A stretch of 64,000 bases of DNA. Origin: Neospora caninum Liverpool (taxonomy: Eukaryota > Apicomplexa > Conoidasida > Eucoccidiorida > Sarcocystidae). The notes below the pieces were generated by a model, which made no database searches, had not been told where the DNA came from, and was given only the letters and a program-made list of their open reading frames with translations. This document shows positions 1-12,620 of the stretch, one piece after another. The stretch lies in contig NC_018396.1 of the NCBI RefSeq assembly GCF_000208865.1, positions 4,454,014-4,518,013 on the forward strand, read 5' to 3'. Position numbers and translations under genes: made by a program. The number at the start of each line of letters is the position of its first letter. Positions within the stretch are counted from its first letter, which is position 1.

Positions 1-3000
1 ACTGATGGGGATAGAGAGGCCCAGTGAGAGGCAAGACGCCAAGGCACAGCCGGTTGGAAGCCGAGAGCGGATCCGGTACCTTCGCTCTGGAAGAGACCGC
101 CTCCACAGGATCGGCGGGCGACATGCGAGGCGACGCAGAGGAGGTGTACAGGAGGGACGGCGCTTCCTGGCGGTGTACGTAGGAACTGAGCAGGTGGTTC
201 GCCCCGTCCAAGAACCGCAGCTGAGAGGGGTGCGGGGGCACCAGCAGCGAGTTGCTCGGAACCCCGGGAGGCAGGAGACTGCGGACACCGAGCGCGTCCG
301 ATAAGCTGTTGAGGGCGGCGAGCCGTTTTCGCATGCTGTCGCTGCAGCGACAGACGAGGGAAGCAGCCAACTTGATGCCTTCTGCTTCTTGTTGACTGAT
401 TTCCGCAGGGATCCACGCGTCGCGGAGACTCGCGCCTCGCAGGCGCGCCTTCTCCGCGTCGCTTCTCTGACCCCCCGCGGCCGCTCCCGCGGAAGAAAAA
501 GACGCTCGGGCCCTCTCGCCTGACACGGTCTCTGCTCCGCACGCGCGCAAGCGCCGGGCTCCGGACGCCGATCGAGGTGTCGAGGCGGACCGGCCTGCGA
601 AGCGGGCCGGCTGGAACAAGTGCGACGCGGAGCAGGCGAGTGCTCCCAAGCTCTTTCGCGTCACGCAGCGAATCATCTCGTGGAAAGTCGGCCCCTCGAC
701 CCCGAAGGCCGCGGCTGCACCCAGAGCCGAGCGCGAAGTTTTCCACGCCGGCGACGCCTTCTGCGCGGACTCTGCTTCCTGGTCCACTTCGCGTTCGTTG
801 AGCATAAGCCAAAAGCCGCACTTCTCCGCGGTCGAGGCAAGAAAAGACAGAGACTTCTCTCCGACCTCTCCCTCTTTTTCCTGCTCCGCTCGCCGCTTCG
901 TCTTTGACGCGCACGAGTCTTGACCGTCCTCTCTGCCCGCTGAGAGGTGTTCTCTCTCTGCGAGAGTCTTCTCTGCCGCTTTCTCTGCCTCTCTGCTGCC
1001 GTCTGCCTGTCCACCTGCGACCGTGTCTCTCGCAGGCGCACACGGCCCCGGCACAGGTGTCTCCTTCGACCCGGGTCCCGTTACCAGCGCGCTCGCCTCC
1101 GAAGCAGTGCCAGGCGAGACCAGAGTGTGTCGCGACCGCTTCTTCACGCGCCCAGCAGGGGGCGCGGTGCCGAAGGCGGCGGAAAAGAATGCGCGGTTCG
1201 CCGTGATCGCAGGCGACGGAAGCGGGAGGGACCGAAGAGCAAAGGATCCAAAGTGCCTGCCTAGGTCCCCTGTCCTCAGGTGGTCGGGAAGCCCCAGGCC
1301 GTAGGCCAGGGGGTTCAGGTCTGCAAGTGCCTCCCACACTGTCTCCGCGCCAGCCACGTTTCCACCCCACACGGTCCCCACACGCGCAACCGCAAGCGTA
1401 CAGTCGGCTGGAGACGCTTTCTCGCCTGATCGCGCTCCAGAGGCCTTTCGAGGCCCCAACAAGGCGCGCAGCAGCGAGTCGACGCTCTCCCTATCCGCGG
1501 CTTCTTTCCCCTTTTGACAAGAGGGCGAGGTTTCCGTATTCGTCTTCAGTTGCGAAGCGGCAAGAGACAGGAGCAGCTGGAGACGAAGAGGAAGAGGATA
1601 CTTGTTCAGGTCTGAGAATCCGCCCAGTTTTATCTCTGTCGGAAGAGCCGAGTCCGCCGTCGCTTGGCGGGGCTCCCCCCCACAGCCTTTCTCCCCCCCG
1701 ACACTGAGAGGAACATCAGCCGGAGACGGGAGAGATAGCAGGGGCGAAAGAGACTGTAGGAGGAAGCGAGACAAGCCGTAGATCCCAGTCCTGGGATACG
1801 CATCATATCCGTTCCGCCTTTCTCGGCATCGCCGTCGCACCACCTTCAAGAACCGATGCACAGGAGACGTTTTCGGGACTGTTCTGGAGGTCGAAACGCA
1901 GACGTGTCTTTTGTCGAGCACCCTCGAGCACCAGAGCACCAGATCTTGAATGAAGGAACCGCCAAGGGGGTAAACGGAGAAGACGACCGACAGCCTGTCG
2001 TCCGCGGTCTCCCCTTCCAGTCGTCTTCGCTTGACGGCGAAAGGAGTGTCCCTTGATGCAGGCCTCCTTTTCCCTGTCTCGGTCCACACAGATCCCGTCT
2101 CGACCCCACCCTCTTCCTCCTCGTCGCCCCATTCGACGACGACGACTGTTTTTTCATGCGCACGTTCCCCGTTTTCCTCCTGTCCCTCCAGGGTCTTCGC
2201 CGGCGCCTGCCGCTTCGCTCCGACGGCAGGCATGGCCGCGTCCTGCTGGCCCTCGCTCGCTGATACCCGCTTCTCGCCGTCTGCCGCAGACGAAGCGCGG
2301 CGCGAGGTCTCCAAATGTGGGGAGAGGCGCGAAGAGACGAACGCGCTGAAAAAGGCCGACGGCGGCTGGTTGTCCACCAAGGGCGCGAACGCGGGGGACG
2401 CGAGACTCTCGCAAACACTGTGCGAGAAGAGAGGAGGGCCGGGCGAAAACAAAGAGACAGTTCGTCCTCCCGCGAGGTGCTGTCGGGGGCGGAAAGGGTA
2501 GAAGTTTTCTTGGAACGTGGGGTGTCTCCGGACGTGCTTGTAGTACTGCTGGAGGAGGAGAACGAGCATTGGGTGTCTTTGGCCTCGGGGCTGAGTCACC
2601 ATTTTCCTCAAGTGCGCGCGCAAAAGCAGATACTGCTCGCGACACTCCGCAGGCGACCGAAGGCGCGAGACGGCAGACGACGCCATTGCGTCTCCGATCG
2701 ACACGAGAGAGATGCCTTGAGGCGAAAAGGAAGACTGTTTCCGACCGCCTTCGCTTCCGGCCAAGGCGTTCGACAGCCACGTCCCTGAGTTGCTCAAGGT
2801 TGTCGAGACGAGGTCCCAGTTGACTGACCGGGACGAGTACGTCAGCACGGAGGGGAACGACTTGGGGTCAGCCGGAATCTCTTTTCCGTTCTTCTCTGGG
2901 GAGTTTCCGTCTTTTTGGCCGACCGACCCTCCAGAGGCATCGCCCTTCCCCCCCCCCTCTCCGTCCTTCTCGGCGTTTTCCGCGCCTCTAGCTTCCCTCT

Positions 3001-4445
3001 CCCTCTCTTCGCGCTCGACCGACGCGAGCAGCGAAAGCAGCCTTCCCTTCTTGCCCCAGAAAGAGAGCTTGGGCCCTTTCTTGTGTCCGTCGGATCCCCT
3101 CTCCTGACTGGACTCCTCTTCTCGCAGTCTCCTACGCTGGAGCAGACGCGTGAGGCCCGCGACGACTTGCAGCTGCCGCTTCCTCGCCTCCACACCACGG
3201 ACCGGCAACGCCGCCCGAGACTTGTGTGACCCGATCGCGATGTAGTGCGGATTTGGTTGTCCGAACTTCTTCACCAGAGCTAAAAGCATCGCGCTCTCAT
3301 TCAAATCCCACTGCGGATGCGATCGCTCACCTCCCGGACGCCCCCGGGCAAAAGCCGCCAACGTCCCGCCAGAAAGCCCCCCCGTGTACACACCGATGCC
3401 GCGTTGGGCTCCAAAGTCGTCCCGGGCGCGAGCCAGAGACAGGCCCGCGGCCGCGCCCTGCTGGCCCTTCAGGTGCGCGCCGGCTGGGGCTCCAGGCAGC
3501 ATCAGGTGCGGGTGCCGACCCCGAGGAGACACCGCGGTCGCTCCGGGCCCCTGCGGCGCGGCAGGAGCTCCTGCCGCCGGCACGCCCCCGGGGAGACCCG
3601 GTCGGCCAGAGCCTGCAGGCGGATACCCCGAGAACGGCGCCTTCGAAAGATACGGGGAAGAGAAGAGCGGCAGGCGTTGTCCAGACTCCGACGGGAAGAG
3701 ACGGTCCGCGAGGGCCGGGTCCGTTTTGAATCCAGCCTGGCGGTGGGCGTACGCGGCCGCAGCTTGAGACGGGTGCAAATAGGGATAGGTTCCCAGGCTG
3801 TGTTCTGCCCCTGCTTCAGCAGACCGAGGATCCGAGCCATCCGCGACGCGCCCCCGGTCGGCTCCTGGGGCGCCTGGGTAATAGAGCCCGGGCGGGGCCG
3901 GAGACAGGTGACTGGGCGCCTGAACCAGAACAAAACACCGAAAAAACACCGTGCTCGGCGTTCCTCTCCTTCACATGCGTCTCGCAACGCACACCGGGGA
4001 CACAGCCCCGCTCTGCTATCTCCGAATTCCTTTCGCCTTCCCGATGGTCCCTCGCTTGTTCTTCTCCGTTCGAGTTCGTTTCGGCCCGTCCCTCGTTTCC
4101 TGACGTACTCCCGTTCTCGCCGGGCGGTCTTCGCCCCTGTCTGTTTCTGCCATTTTCCCCCAGTCTGTGTCGACTTCTCTCTTGGTTCGTCCACACTACT
4201 TACGCCGTCATCTCTGCCGTCTTTCCGCCGCTCCTCTCGCTCGTCCTTCAGGCCGTCTCTGTTCTCCTTGTCGGCGCCTGCCGCACCGTCAGTCGGGTGC
4301 GGCCGACCGCTGCCTGCGCCGACGAGAAATCCTTCCGGACCGAAGGTCGTGGGGAAGGGCGAGCAAAGCGAGCCCACGTAGTCTGGATAAGCGAAGACGC
4401 CTCTGCGGTCTGGGGCGCCTTGAGGCGAACTCGGAAAGAGAAACT
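1..4445 (-). CDS. Gene B: large unrecognised protein, 3' part runs off the left edge
   Basis: Product not recognised. Two exons are supported: 4445..4204 and 3919..1. The intron between them has a strong donor (GTAAGTAGTG) and a T-rich acceptor (TTCTGGTTCAG), and both exon ends are in phase 0. The second exon is open for 1306 codons without a stop to the edge of the window, about 1387 residues in all. It carries convincing protein-like stretches separated by Ser/Glu/Arg-rich linkers: a Pro/Gly/Tyr-rich N-terminal part, a segment around 3300-3180 (NESAMLLALVKKFGQ, PNPHYIAIG), one around 2640-2500 (REQYLLLRAHLRKMV, LLLQQYYKHVRRHP), one around 2040-1710 and one around 1640-1250 (WEALADLNPLAYGLG). 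The first supported exon has no ATG and begins with phase 2 bases, so at least one 5' exon is missing from this model. Only about 600 bases separate it from the stop of gene A on the same strand, so both may be one gene. Coding status is clear; function is unknown. Confidence 0.7.
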
Positions 4446-5040
4446 CTGCGTGCGCAACGAACACAAACACAACAGGCAGCACACACGTTTCGTGGCGCCT
4501 CCTCCGGCACAGGCACAGAGCCACGAACAGACGAGAATGCGCCCTCCCCCCAATCGGAGACACAGTGATCCTTGCGGAGAAGACCGAGCGAATCGAACAG
4601 TCTCCACTGCTCCAGAGTGGTGGTGGGGGAGGAGAAAAGATGACCACCTCGGCGTCACGAGGGGGACAGGACTCCCTGTGATGAACCCACACTCGCAGCA
4701 TCGACTGAATTGTCGAGACAGAGGCAGAAAAACAGGGAAACACTGGCACAGAGAGGCAAAGACATAGACGAGAGACGTAGTCAAATGGACACACACATCC
4801 ACCGTGGGGCAAGAGAGAGACAGAGACGGATTCAGTGAGAGAGAACACACGTGCTTCTCCCAAGGCCCCTGTGGCGGCTCTCTTCTCCCACGAATGCGTC
4901 GGAGGCGGTCCACAGACTTGTTCGACGAAAGACACACGCCTTTACCGCCGCGAGAAACGGCTGAAGCGCGGCGAGAGGTAACACGTTTGCAAACCCGTCA
5001 CCGGTGCAAGCATTGCAATCACCCCTGTCAGCTGCATTTG

Positions 5041-8000
5041 TCACGCAAAGTACGCATCGATGTGCATATAGCCTGACGAAATGAAGAGACGCCGAAACGT
5101 GCTCTCAGAAATCGGGGGGAAGCCTTTCAAACGACTGCAAGCGACATACGCCATACCAGGCAAGTACGACGCTGAAGACGCGGACCCATACGCCGGGGAG
5201 AAAGGGTCGGCCAGATTCGACAACTCCGCCACCGCTTCTTGCCACTCTTCGCGGTCTGCTGCAGTCAGCGGAAAGCCGGCACGAGCACAAACAATACAGT
5301 CCACCGTACCCACCTATACAAGAGACAGTCCTTTCGCCTCAGTGAAGCTCTCGAAGACCTGAGTTCTTTTGATTTGCATCCCCAACCTGTTGATTTACCG
5401 CAGTTGACTCGGATCGCGGTCCTACCTCTGCGTGGAACGAATGCATTTCACGTCTCTCTGCTCCTCCCTGCGAACGCCGCAATCGAATGGCCTGTGGCTA
5501 CACCTCTCTACCTACTTCTCTCTCGCCCGTCCCGTTTGTGGGAGCATGTATTCATATATATATATATATATATATATATAGGTAGCATATCCATATAATC
5601 CATCAATACGAGGAAACGCGAGTTCTCTCCTTTATCCTCCCGTTCCATGCCAACCAAGGACTGGGAAGAAAGGTGCATTTTTAGCGGAAACACTCTATCC
5701 GCGTTTCGTGACCAGTTTTTGGTGTGTCTCTCACTCTTGAGCGCAGGGATTTGGCACACGTCGAGGCGCCAGTCTGGCGGGCGGAATTCGACGGGGAGGA
5801 GTTCGGTGAACGGTGTGTTGTCCGTCTTCTTGCTGAGGATGTCCCAGATCGCTGCGAGTGATACGCTCTCGAGCAGTTTCCACGCCGTTTTCCGCCGCCG
5901 GTCCTTCCGCGCCATGCGCGACTTCTGGCGAGACAGAGCCACGGCGTCAGCTCCCCCAGGGCCCTCCCCTGCGCCTCTGAAAGAGTCGGCCCCACCCTCG
6001 CCGCCAACCTGGGCAGCGTCGCCATCTGCGGGCCCCGGCCGGAGTTCGTCGTCCTCCTCGTCTTCTTCACCTCTTGCTCTTGCGCCGCCCGCCATCCCCA
6101 AGTCTCTCCCGCGGTCGTCTCTGCCGTCGCCGCCGTCGCCAGCGCCGGAGCCCAACGCGCCCGAAACGGGCCAGGCGCCCGCGGCTCCGGCACTTGCGCC
6201 GCGCCGGCCAGCGAGGGCCTCGCTCTCGGCCTCCACCTTCAGGCCCTCGTCGCCTTTCCGGTCGCGCCCGGGCGTCGCGCCGTCGGCCAGAGGTTCGTCT
6301 TGGCTGCCATCGAGGAGCGCCGAGCCGCGGTGCGCCGGAGACGGAGGCTGCGCATGGCTCGCGAAGCGGCCGGCACCGCGGCTCGCCCCTTTCAGCCGGG
6401 ACGAGTAGGCGCCCGCACAGCGGTCGTCGCGCGTGCGGCGAGAGAGCGCCGCAGGGCCCGCCCGGTCGGAGAAGCCCGAGAAGGCCGCCCCGAGGAAGAT
6501 GCTGGGCGGCGCATTCGCCAGAATGTCAAAGGTTAGCGGAGCAGCGAGATCGAGGGTTTTCTCGTGGTGCAAGTAAATCCAGTCCGAGAGGCAGACCGAG
6601 TCGGAGCCGAGGTCCAGGTCGCAGTCGCCCACGCCCACGTAGCCCGGCACGCACGTCCCGTCCTCGGAGACGCCAAACAGGTCAGGGCCTCTCTGCGCCC
6701 GGGCGGAGAACCACGGGGAACGGACAGTGTGGAGCGACGCGGAGTCCACAAAGTGTCTCTCGTCGTCCGTGCCCAGCAGCGGGGCACTCGCGAGGTACTC
6801 GCGTTTCGACAGCACGCCTTCGGAGAGGAAGCAAAGTTGACACGTGCAGTGGAGTCCGCGCTCCGCGTCTCCGTCCGCAGCGCCATCCAGCGAAAGACGG
6901 CCCGACACCTGTGGGGTCGGAGACGCCCCTGTGGCGTGGGCAGAAACGCTGGCCTCTGCGCCTGGCAGACGAGCGTCAACATTCTCCGGGAGGCGGTCGC
7001 TCGCGTGAGTCTTCTCTCCACGACAGACGCAGCAGGTGCACGCTCCAGGCACTCCCCACGTCCCCGCACCGCGGCCAGCTGGCTCCGCGTCGCCCTTGTC
7101 GCTAACTCGCCCCCCCACACTGTCTCTCCCGACAGGAGACGCGCCCGAAGCCGGGACCGCCGGGGCGCCATCCAGGCCGCTCTGCGAGGAGCTGGGCACG
7201 GGCAGAGAAGATGACCACGTCGTGCTCACAGAATGGACGGGGGAATCGACTTCTCGAGAAGTGCTGATGCTTCCCGCGGAGGGCGACGCCTCCGAGACGC
7301 CCGCCGTCAGGCCCAGTTCTCTGCTCGACAGCGGAGTATCCTCTTCTCTTTTCTCCTCTTTCTTCTTCTGTCCCCCCGCGCCCTCGCCACGCGCCTCTCT
7401 CGGGCAAGGCAGCAGAAACGAAGATGCGCCGGCAGAAAAGAGCGGAGAGAAGGACGGGAGACGTCCGTCTTTCTCTTCTCTGTCCTCTGGGGCGCGACGC
7501 GACGGACGAACTTCTCGCCTGGCGCGCGAAAAGGGCGCCTGTCTGCGGTCTTCCAAGCCCCTCGCTATGGTGTCCAAGAGAAAGGCATGGAGAGACGGAG
7601 ACAGAGGGAGGAACAGATCGGACGCGTCGAGAGCCGACAGGTCGTCCGTCGCACTCTTTCGTCGACGCGCACGTGGAGAGGGTCGAGATGTGTACTCTCT
7701 GGTCGTACTTTCGAGCCCGGATCTTCGAGGCGACGCGCACGAACTGTCTTCTTCATCTGTTTTGTCTTGCGTTTCCGCCGGCAGTCCCGAGCAGTCCTGG
7801 GTCCGGCTCTCTTCTTTCTCTGCTTCGCCCTCCTGGGCCTCGTTCGGCCTCCACGTCCGTCCATTCGGCAGCGCGGAGCCGACGTGATCGTTTCCGTCGG
7901 CTGTCGGGTCCTCTCCGTTCTCGTCTGTCGCGGACCTCTTCTTTTCCTTCGCTTCTTCGCGCGCCTTGTCTTCTTCTGGCTTGGCACGCGTCCGCTCTTC

Positions 8001-9053
8001 CTTCTCCCGCTGAGCCCCCGCGCCTACCTCTGCACTCCCCGCCCTCTCGGCCGCGTCTCCGCCCCGCGCCTGTCGCCCCCGCGGGCCGGAACAGACGGAA
8101 GAGAGAAAAGCCTGGTCTTCCTCGGAGTAGACAGAAAACGGGTTGTCCCGCACGAAAAAGAGAGATCCGAGTTTCCCGCGGATTTGCGGAGACATCAGCG
8201 CCGCCTGGTTCCGGACTTGCCCGCGCAGCAGCGCCGCCTTCGCGCCGGCATCCGAGCTCGCCGCCGCGCGCGGCGAAGCGACGCTGCATGTGTCGCCATC
8301 GCCGGTTCCCTGGCTAGCCTCTGCGCCCACAAACGACGGCCGACACCTCCGTCTGAGGAGAGACAGGCGCAGCTGAGGCGTGGCAGTCGTCGGAGGCAAG
8401 GCTGCGCAGCACGGCTGCAGAGCGGGGGGAATCAGCGACGGCTCCACCTGGCTGACGGCACCGAGCCACAGCGACTGGACGGCCGAGGCGACCGGCGAGG
8501 CCAGCAGCCTCCTTTCTTCTCTCTTTTTCCGCAGCTCCATCCAGCGGGCCCGCGCCGCGACGAGGCCTCCGACGCGCCCCGAGGCGGCCATCTTCCACCG
8601 CCGTTCTTGGTAGAAATCTCTGGCCAACCAATTCTCTTCCTGCTTCAGAAAGGCTCTGTGGGGTCGGACGTTCAGGGTCGCGAGGCTCGGCAAGGCCGCC
8701 GGCGACGCAGGCGCCGAGGGCAGCGGCAGGAGACACGGCGTAGGGTGCAACCCAACCAGAAAAGGGTACCCCGGAGACACTTCGTAGGCCGGGGCGAAGC
8801 CCTCAGCGAGGTCGGCGTCTCCCGCCCCTGCCGCCGACGCGCCGCGCCCGCACGGCTGGCCCGCTAGCGGAGACGCCAGGTGCGCGGCGTCCCCGGGAAC
8901 GAGGCACCCAGGCGGGGCGCCTGGAACCGCCTCGCGGAAGGCCCCGCAGTCGCGCTCCATTCCAACCAACGGAGACACTATCTGTGGGGTGTCTCCGCCG
9001 AGACGCCCCCCAAACGCGGCCGCACCCTTCACAGTGGTGCCGCCGGCAGTCAT
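5041..9053 (-). CDS. Gene A: unrecognised 1178-residue protein, two exons
   Basis: Product not recognised. Exon 1 is 9053..5735, from an ATG in the context GCCAATGAC; exon 2 is 5258..5041 and ends in TGA. The donor is A|GTGAGA and the acceptor a pyrimidine-rich ...GACTGCAG; phases agree (1 to 2). The protein has an N-terminal basic segment (WMELRKKREERRLL), long Ser/Arg/Glu-rich low-complexity stretches, two cysteine clusters (CTCCVC near 7035 and CTCQLC near 6845), a conserved-looking core around 6800-6530 (VPGYVGVGDCDLDLG, then VCLSDWIYLHHEKTLDL) and a basic plus hydrophobic C-terminal block ([32 protein letters not shown]). A (TA)n tract lies in the intron. The next gene upstream is divergent, the next downstream (gene B) is on the same strand. 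Confidence 0.75.
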
Positions 9054-12000
9054 TGGCAAGGCCTCGCGGGGCGCGACGGCACACACTTGAGGGGGAAGCG
9101 AGAGACGGGCCAGGCAGACGGAGACAGAAGTGGAAGGGGAAGCGATACAGTGGAGCCAATGACGGGAAGAAGTGCAGAAACAAGACAACTGGAGACGACA
9201 CGAAAACACGAAAGCAGCTACAGAAAAGAAAGGAAAAGGCGTCGCGCCTCTTCCTTCACTTGGGAATTGGCACAAGAGAGAGAATCACCGGACAACCGAC
9301 TCTGCCCCAAGCTTAGGCAATCCTGGATACGGGCTCGAGGACGAATGCATGCGCTCATGCAGACAGACACGAAAAGTAACTGCGTGAGGCATTGACGGAG
9401 CTTGGCGACGAGTAGTGGACTGGAACACAGAGACACTACCCACAGGAAACGAAGAAACCGAGAAGTAAAGACTGAGGTCGACAGAGGAGAGGGCCTTGAA
9501 CAAAAAGCGAGAGAAACAGAGACCCCAGCTCTCAATCGGGGCGACAAAGGAGACAGAAACACCTGCCTGGAGACAATTCAGACTTTGAAAAGGTCAAAGA
9601 GGCGGTTCGACGCTGCTTTTCCTCCCCACGAAATGGAAGATCAACAAACAGACAATGCACACCACGGTGTGCCCATGAGAACAGTGCCATGCATACACTC
9701 AGATATGCACGCATATATGCATGTGTATACTATACCACGACATCTACGCACATACATGCATATATGCATTCACGTGGGCAGGTTTTACCGCCAGCGATGT
9801 ACACAGTGTAATTGCATGCATATACGCCTCCACGCATATTTGTGGACACACCAACCCTACACCCCGCAAAGGCAGGGTGAGGTTAGCAGTCGGCTGTGGC
9901 AGGTGAGATAGAGTCCGTGCCGACAAGGCGCCCGTCGAGTCAAGAAGGCACCTGTTTACGGCTCGAAAGACGAGTCGATCTACTGCGGAGCGTTCGCGCC
10001 AAGAGCAACAAAGGCCAAAGACAAGGGCTTGAGGACGCCGAATGCGTTTCAGGACAGACGGGAGAGAAGCGAGCGAACGTGGAGATGTGCATGCAGTCGC
10101 GCTGCCTGCTCGAGGGAAAAGACAAAACGTCAAGGTCGGCTCGGTCAGCGAGCGAACCTAGAGAGGACGCAGGCAGAGGGGCGAGGCCGGCGAGGAAACA
10201 ATCGGACGCTTTCCCGTCTGCTTGTTGATTGCGCCCTGCCTCTGATTTTCTCTCGCCCGAGTCTTCGTCCCCCCCGGCCTCGATCCGACTCTTGACTTGC
10301 AGCGAGGCCGGAACGGGGAAGGGAGAGCGGGTTAAGCGACAAACACTAGAGACAGGAAGCACGCGGGGAAGGAACGCGCGGCGCATTTCCAGACGGCCGT
10401 CTTGGGTTGTCGCGGCTTGGAACTGGAAAACGCGAAGGCGAGAGTGGGCGTCTCCCGCAGGAATACCCCGCTGTGGCAAAAATTCGGAGGCCGCGCAAAA
10501 GTCGGGACCCGTCGTAGAGCCTCCTTTTTATACAGGAAGGGCGCGCGAGTGCGTCGTCCTTCCCTCGTGACTCTGCGCTGTGGCGATGGCGCGTTCCCCT
10601 CGCGAGGCTGTCCTCATCTTGAGGAGGGGCGAAAAAGAGAGACAGAGACAGCCGCCAAGCGTCAACAGAGAGACAGCCGGAGACGGGGGCGAAGCGGAAA
10701 GGACGCGAGAGCGAAGGAAGGACAATGCGCGTCCTACAGAGACGAGCCGGCGGAGACACTCGCGAGAAGAGAGGGCCTCGTTGGCAAAGTGTGGAAGCCG
10801 AGAGAAAGGGAAAAAGGGGCGACGCCACGGGCGCGATAGACTCAGCAGGCGAGCTACGGGAAAAAGTCAACGTACCTCACGCGTTTCCACAGGCGTGTGT
10901 GGGTGTGATAAGCTACAAAAGAGAGAGACAAGCCCGAACGGATGAAGGCCGAGCAGGAAAGAGAGAAAGAAGAGAGGCAGGGACTGACGAAATAAAGGGA
11001 CACACGCGTCGGACGTCGATGGCAGGATACAGGAAAGACGGCGCAGAAGAAAACCTAGACAAACACACGCTCTCTGGGGACTGGCGTCGAGAACGGTCGC
11101 GTTGTCTCTCGGCGAGGGAGCGCAAGAAGAACGAAGGAACAGCAGACCGCCGGCACGAAAAGATTTCGTCCTCGGAGAAAGGGAGACGGGAAGTCCCCGA
11201 TGATCGGCGAAAGCGCAGGTAAGGAAGTTGGCGTTACTTGTGCGACAAGTGTCGGAAAAAATCGAAAACAAGTCTATGGAGGCGTGAAGAAAACGACGAA
11301 AAGGGGGGAAACGACGATACTTTTCGTGCGTCTTCCCGGGAAAGAGCCAAAAATGTCAGCGATGCATCCAATGCATACCGGGTCCGTTGGATCTTGTTCC
11401 CCCCTGTTTGTCTGTCTCTCGAAGCAGAGCAAAACGCAAAAAGAAGCGAGAGAAGATGCGTCCGCGCAAAAAACACACGAGGAGAGACGAAAGCGAGAAG
11501 CAAGGAACGCGTGCGAGTCCCTAACGAAGGACCTCGCTTTCCACACCGTTTTCCTTTCAGCCGAAAAAAACGGATCTGTCTTCCTCTTCTGCCATGACCG
11601 AATTTAAGCCGGCCTTCGCGCGCCACGGCCCCGTTGGCGCGCGCGAAGGCGCACGCGCCGAGCACAGCAGACCTGTGCGAAATAGCAGTGCAGGCGCAGA
11701 AACAAGAGCCTTCGTTTTCAAGAAAACCAGCGAATGAAAACGAGCGCACGGGTAGAGTACACACTCGTTTAGGGTTTAATGTTGAGATGCAAGCGCCTTC
11801 TCCTTTCGCAGCACACTGTCTCGCGGCGTCTGCGAGACAAAACGCTTGAGGCGACACACACACGCGCCGAGTGGCAGACAACACCCTCGAAATCGGGCGC
11901 CTGCTTGGCTGTGTGATTCTCTGGCGAGAAGCGAAAAACAGAGACAACGCACGGAGAAAAACAAGAAAAACAGAGGCAGATCCGGAGCGCAGACAGAAAA

Positions 12001-12620
12001 GACAGGGAGGAGAGTGAATTCCTTCACACGGTATCGACATACACACACACACACGGCTCGCCCCCCTCTTGGAAGCGACAAGAGCACGAAAAGATGTGAA
12101 AGAGAAAGTCACCAAAGAGACAGAAAATATGCAGAAATGCGGATATGACGGGAACGACGTTGTTTCGCCTTTCCGTTGAGCGAAGAAACATTAATCTACT
12201 TCTTACAAAGGACCTCATGTTGTTCTCTTTGTGTTCCTTAGAGGGGCCAACTGAGGGCGTGTGTGCTCCCTCTCTTCGTATCCAGCTCCGTCGTTCTGTG
12301 TCTCCTTTTGATCGCTCTTCTCTGGCGTCATCTTTCTTTTTACTCTGAAATTCTGCTTTCGTCCGCGTTTCTCTTTTTCTGTCTCTCTCTTCGTGTTTTC
12401 CCTCATCGTCGAGATCCCCGGCCCCTTCTTGTGTCCCGGCCCCAGTCTCTTTTGCCGCCGTCCCAGGTCTTCGCAGTGTCTCTTACTGAGCCTCCCTCCG
12501 ATCTTCTTCTCTTCCTCTCTAGTCAGGCCTTTCTCTGTATGGCACGCTCCCTCATCCCCCGCGTTCTTTGGCCTCTCTCGCTCTTTTCTATTTCTCCTTT
12601 GCGTCTGGAGGACTGGGGAA
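9054..12620. other. Divergent intergenic region between gene A and the LSm gene
   Basis: No reading frame here has the composition or splice signals of a real exon, so it is read as 5' UTRs and promoters of two divergent genes. It holds AG-rich tracts, a TATGCA/ATACATGCA-rich stretch at 9690-9840, a (CA)n run near 12040 and a GC-rich imperfect inverted repeat at 11612-11650. Confidence 0.5.
11612..11650. repeat. GC-rich imperfect inverted repeat
   Basis: Left arm GCCTTCGCGCGCCA (11612-11625) matches the reverse complement of 11635-11650 except for one extra GC pair in the right arm; the loop is about 9 bases. It lies alone in the divergent intergenic region. Confidence 0.6.

Noticed and set aside
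3317..4381. 354-codon plus-strand frame
   Set aside because: It is the antisense shadow of gene B; Arg/Pro-rich composition, while the minus strand has the real frame and the intron signals.
5105..5290. Alternative frame for the last exon of gene A
   Set aside because: It needs the TATAG acceptor and gives a Cys/Arg/Val-rich tail; the GACTGCAG acceptor keeps phase and gives a balanced protein end.
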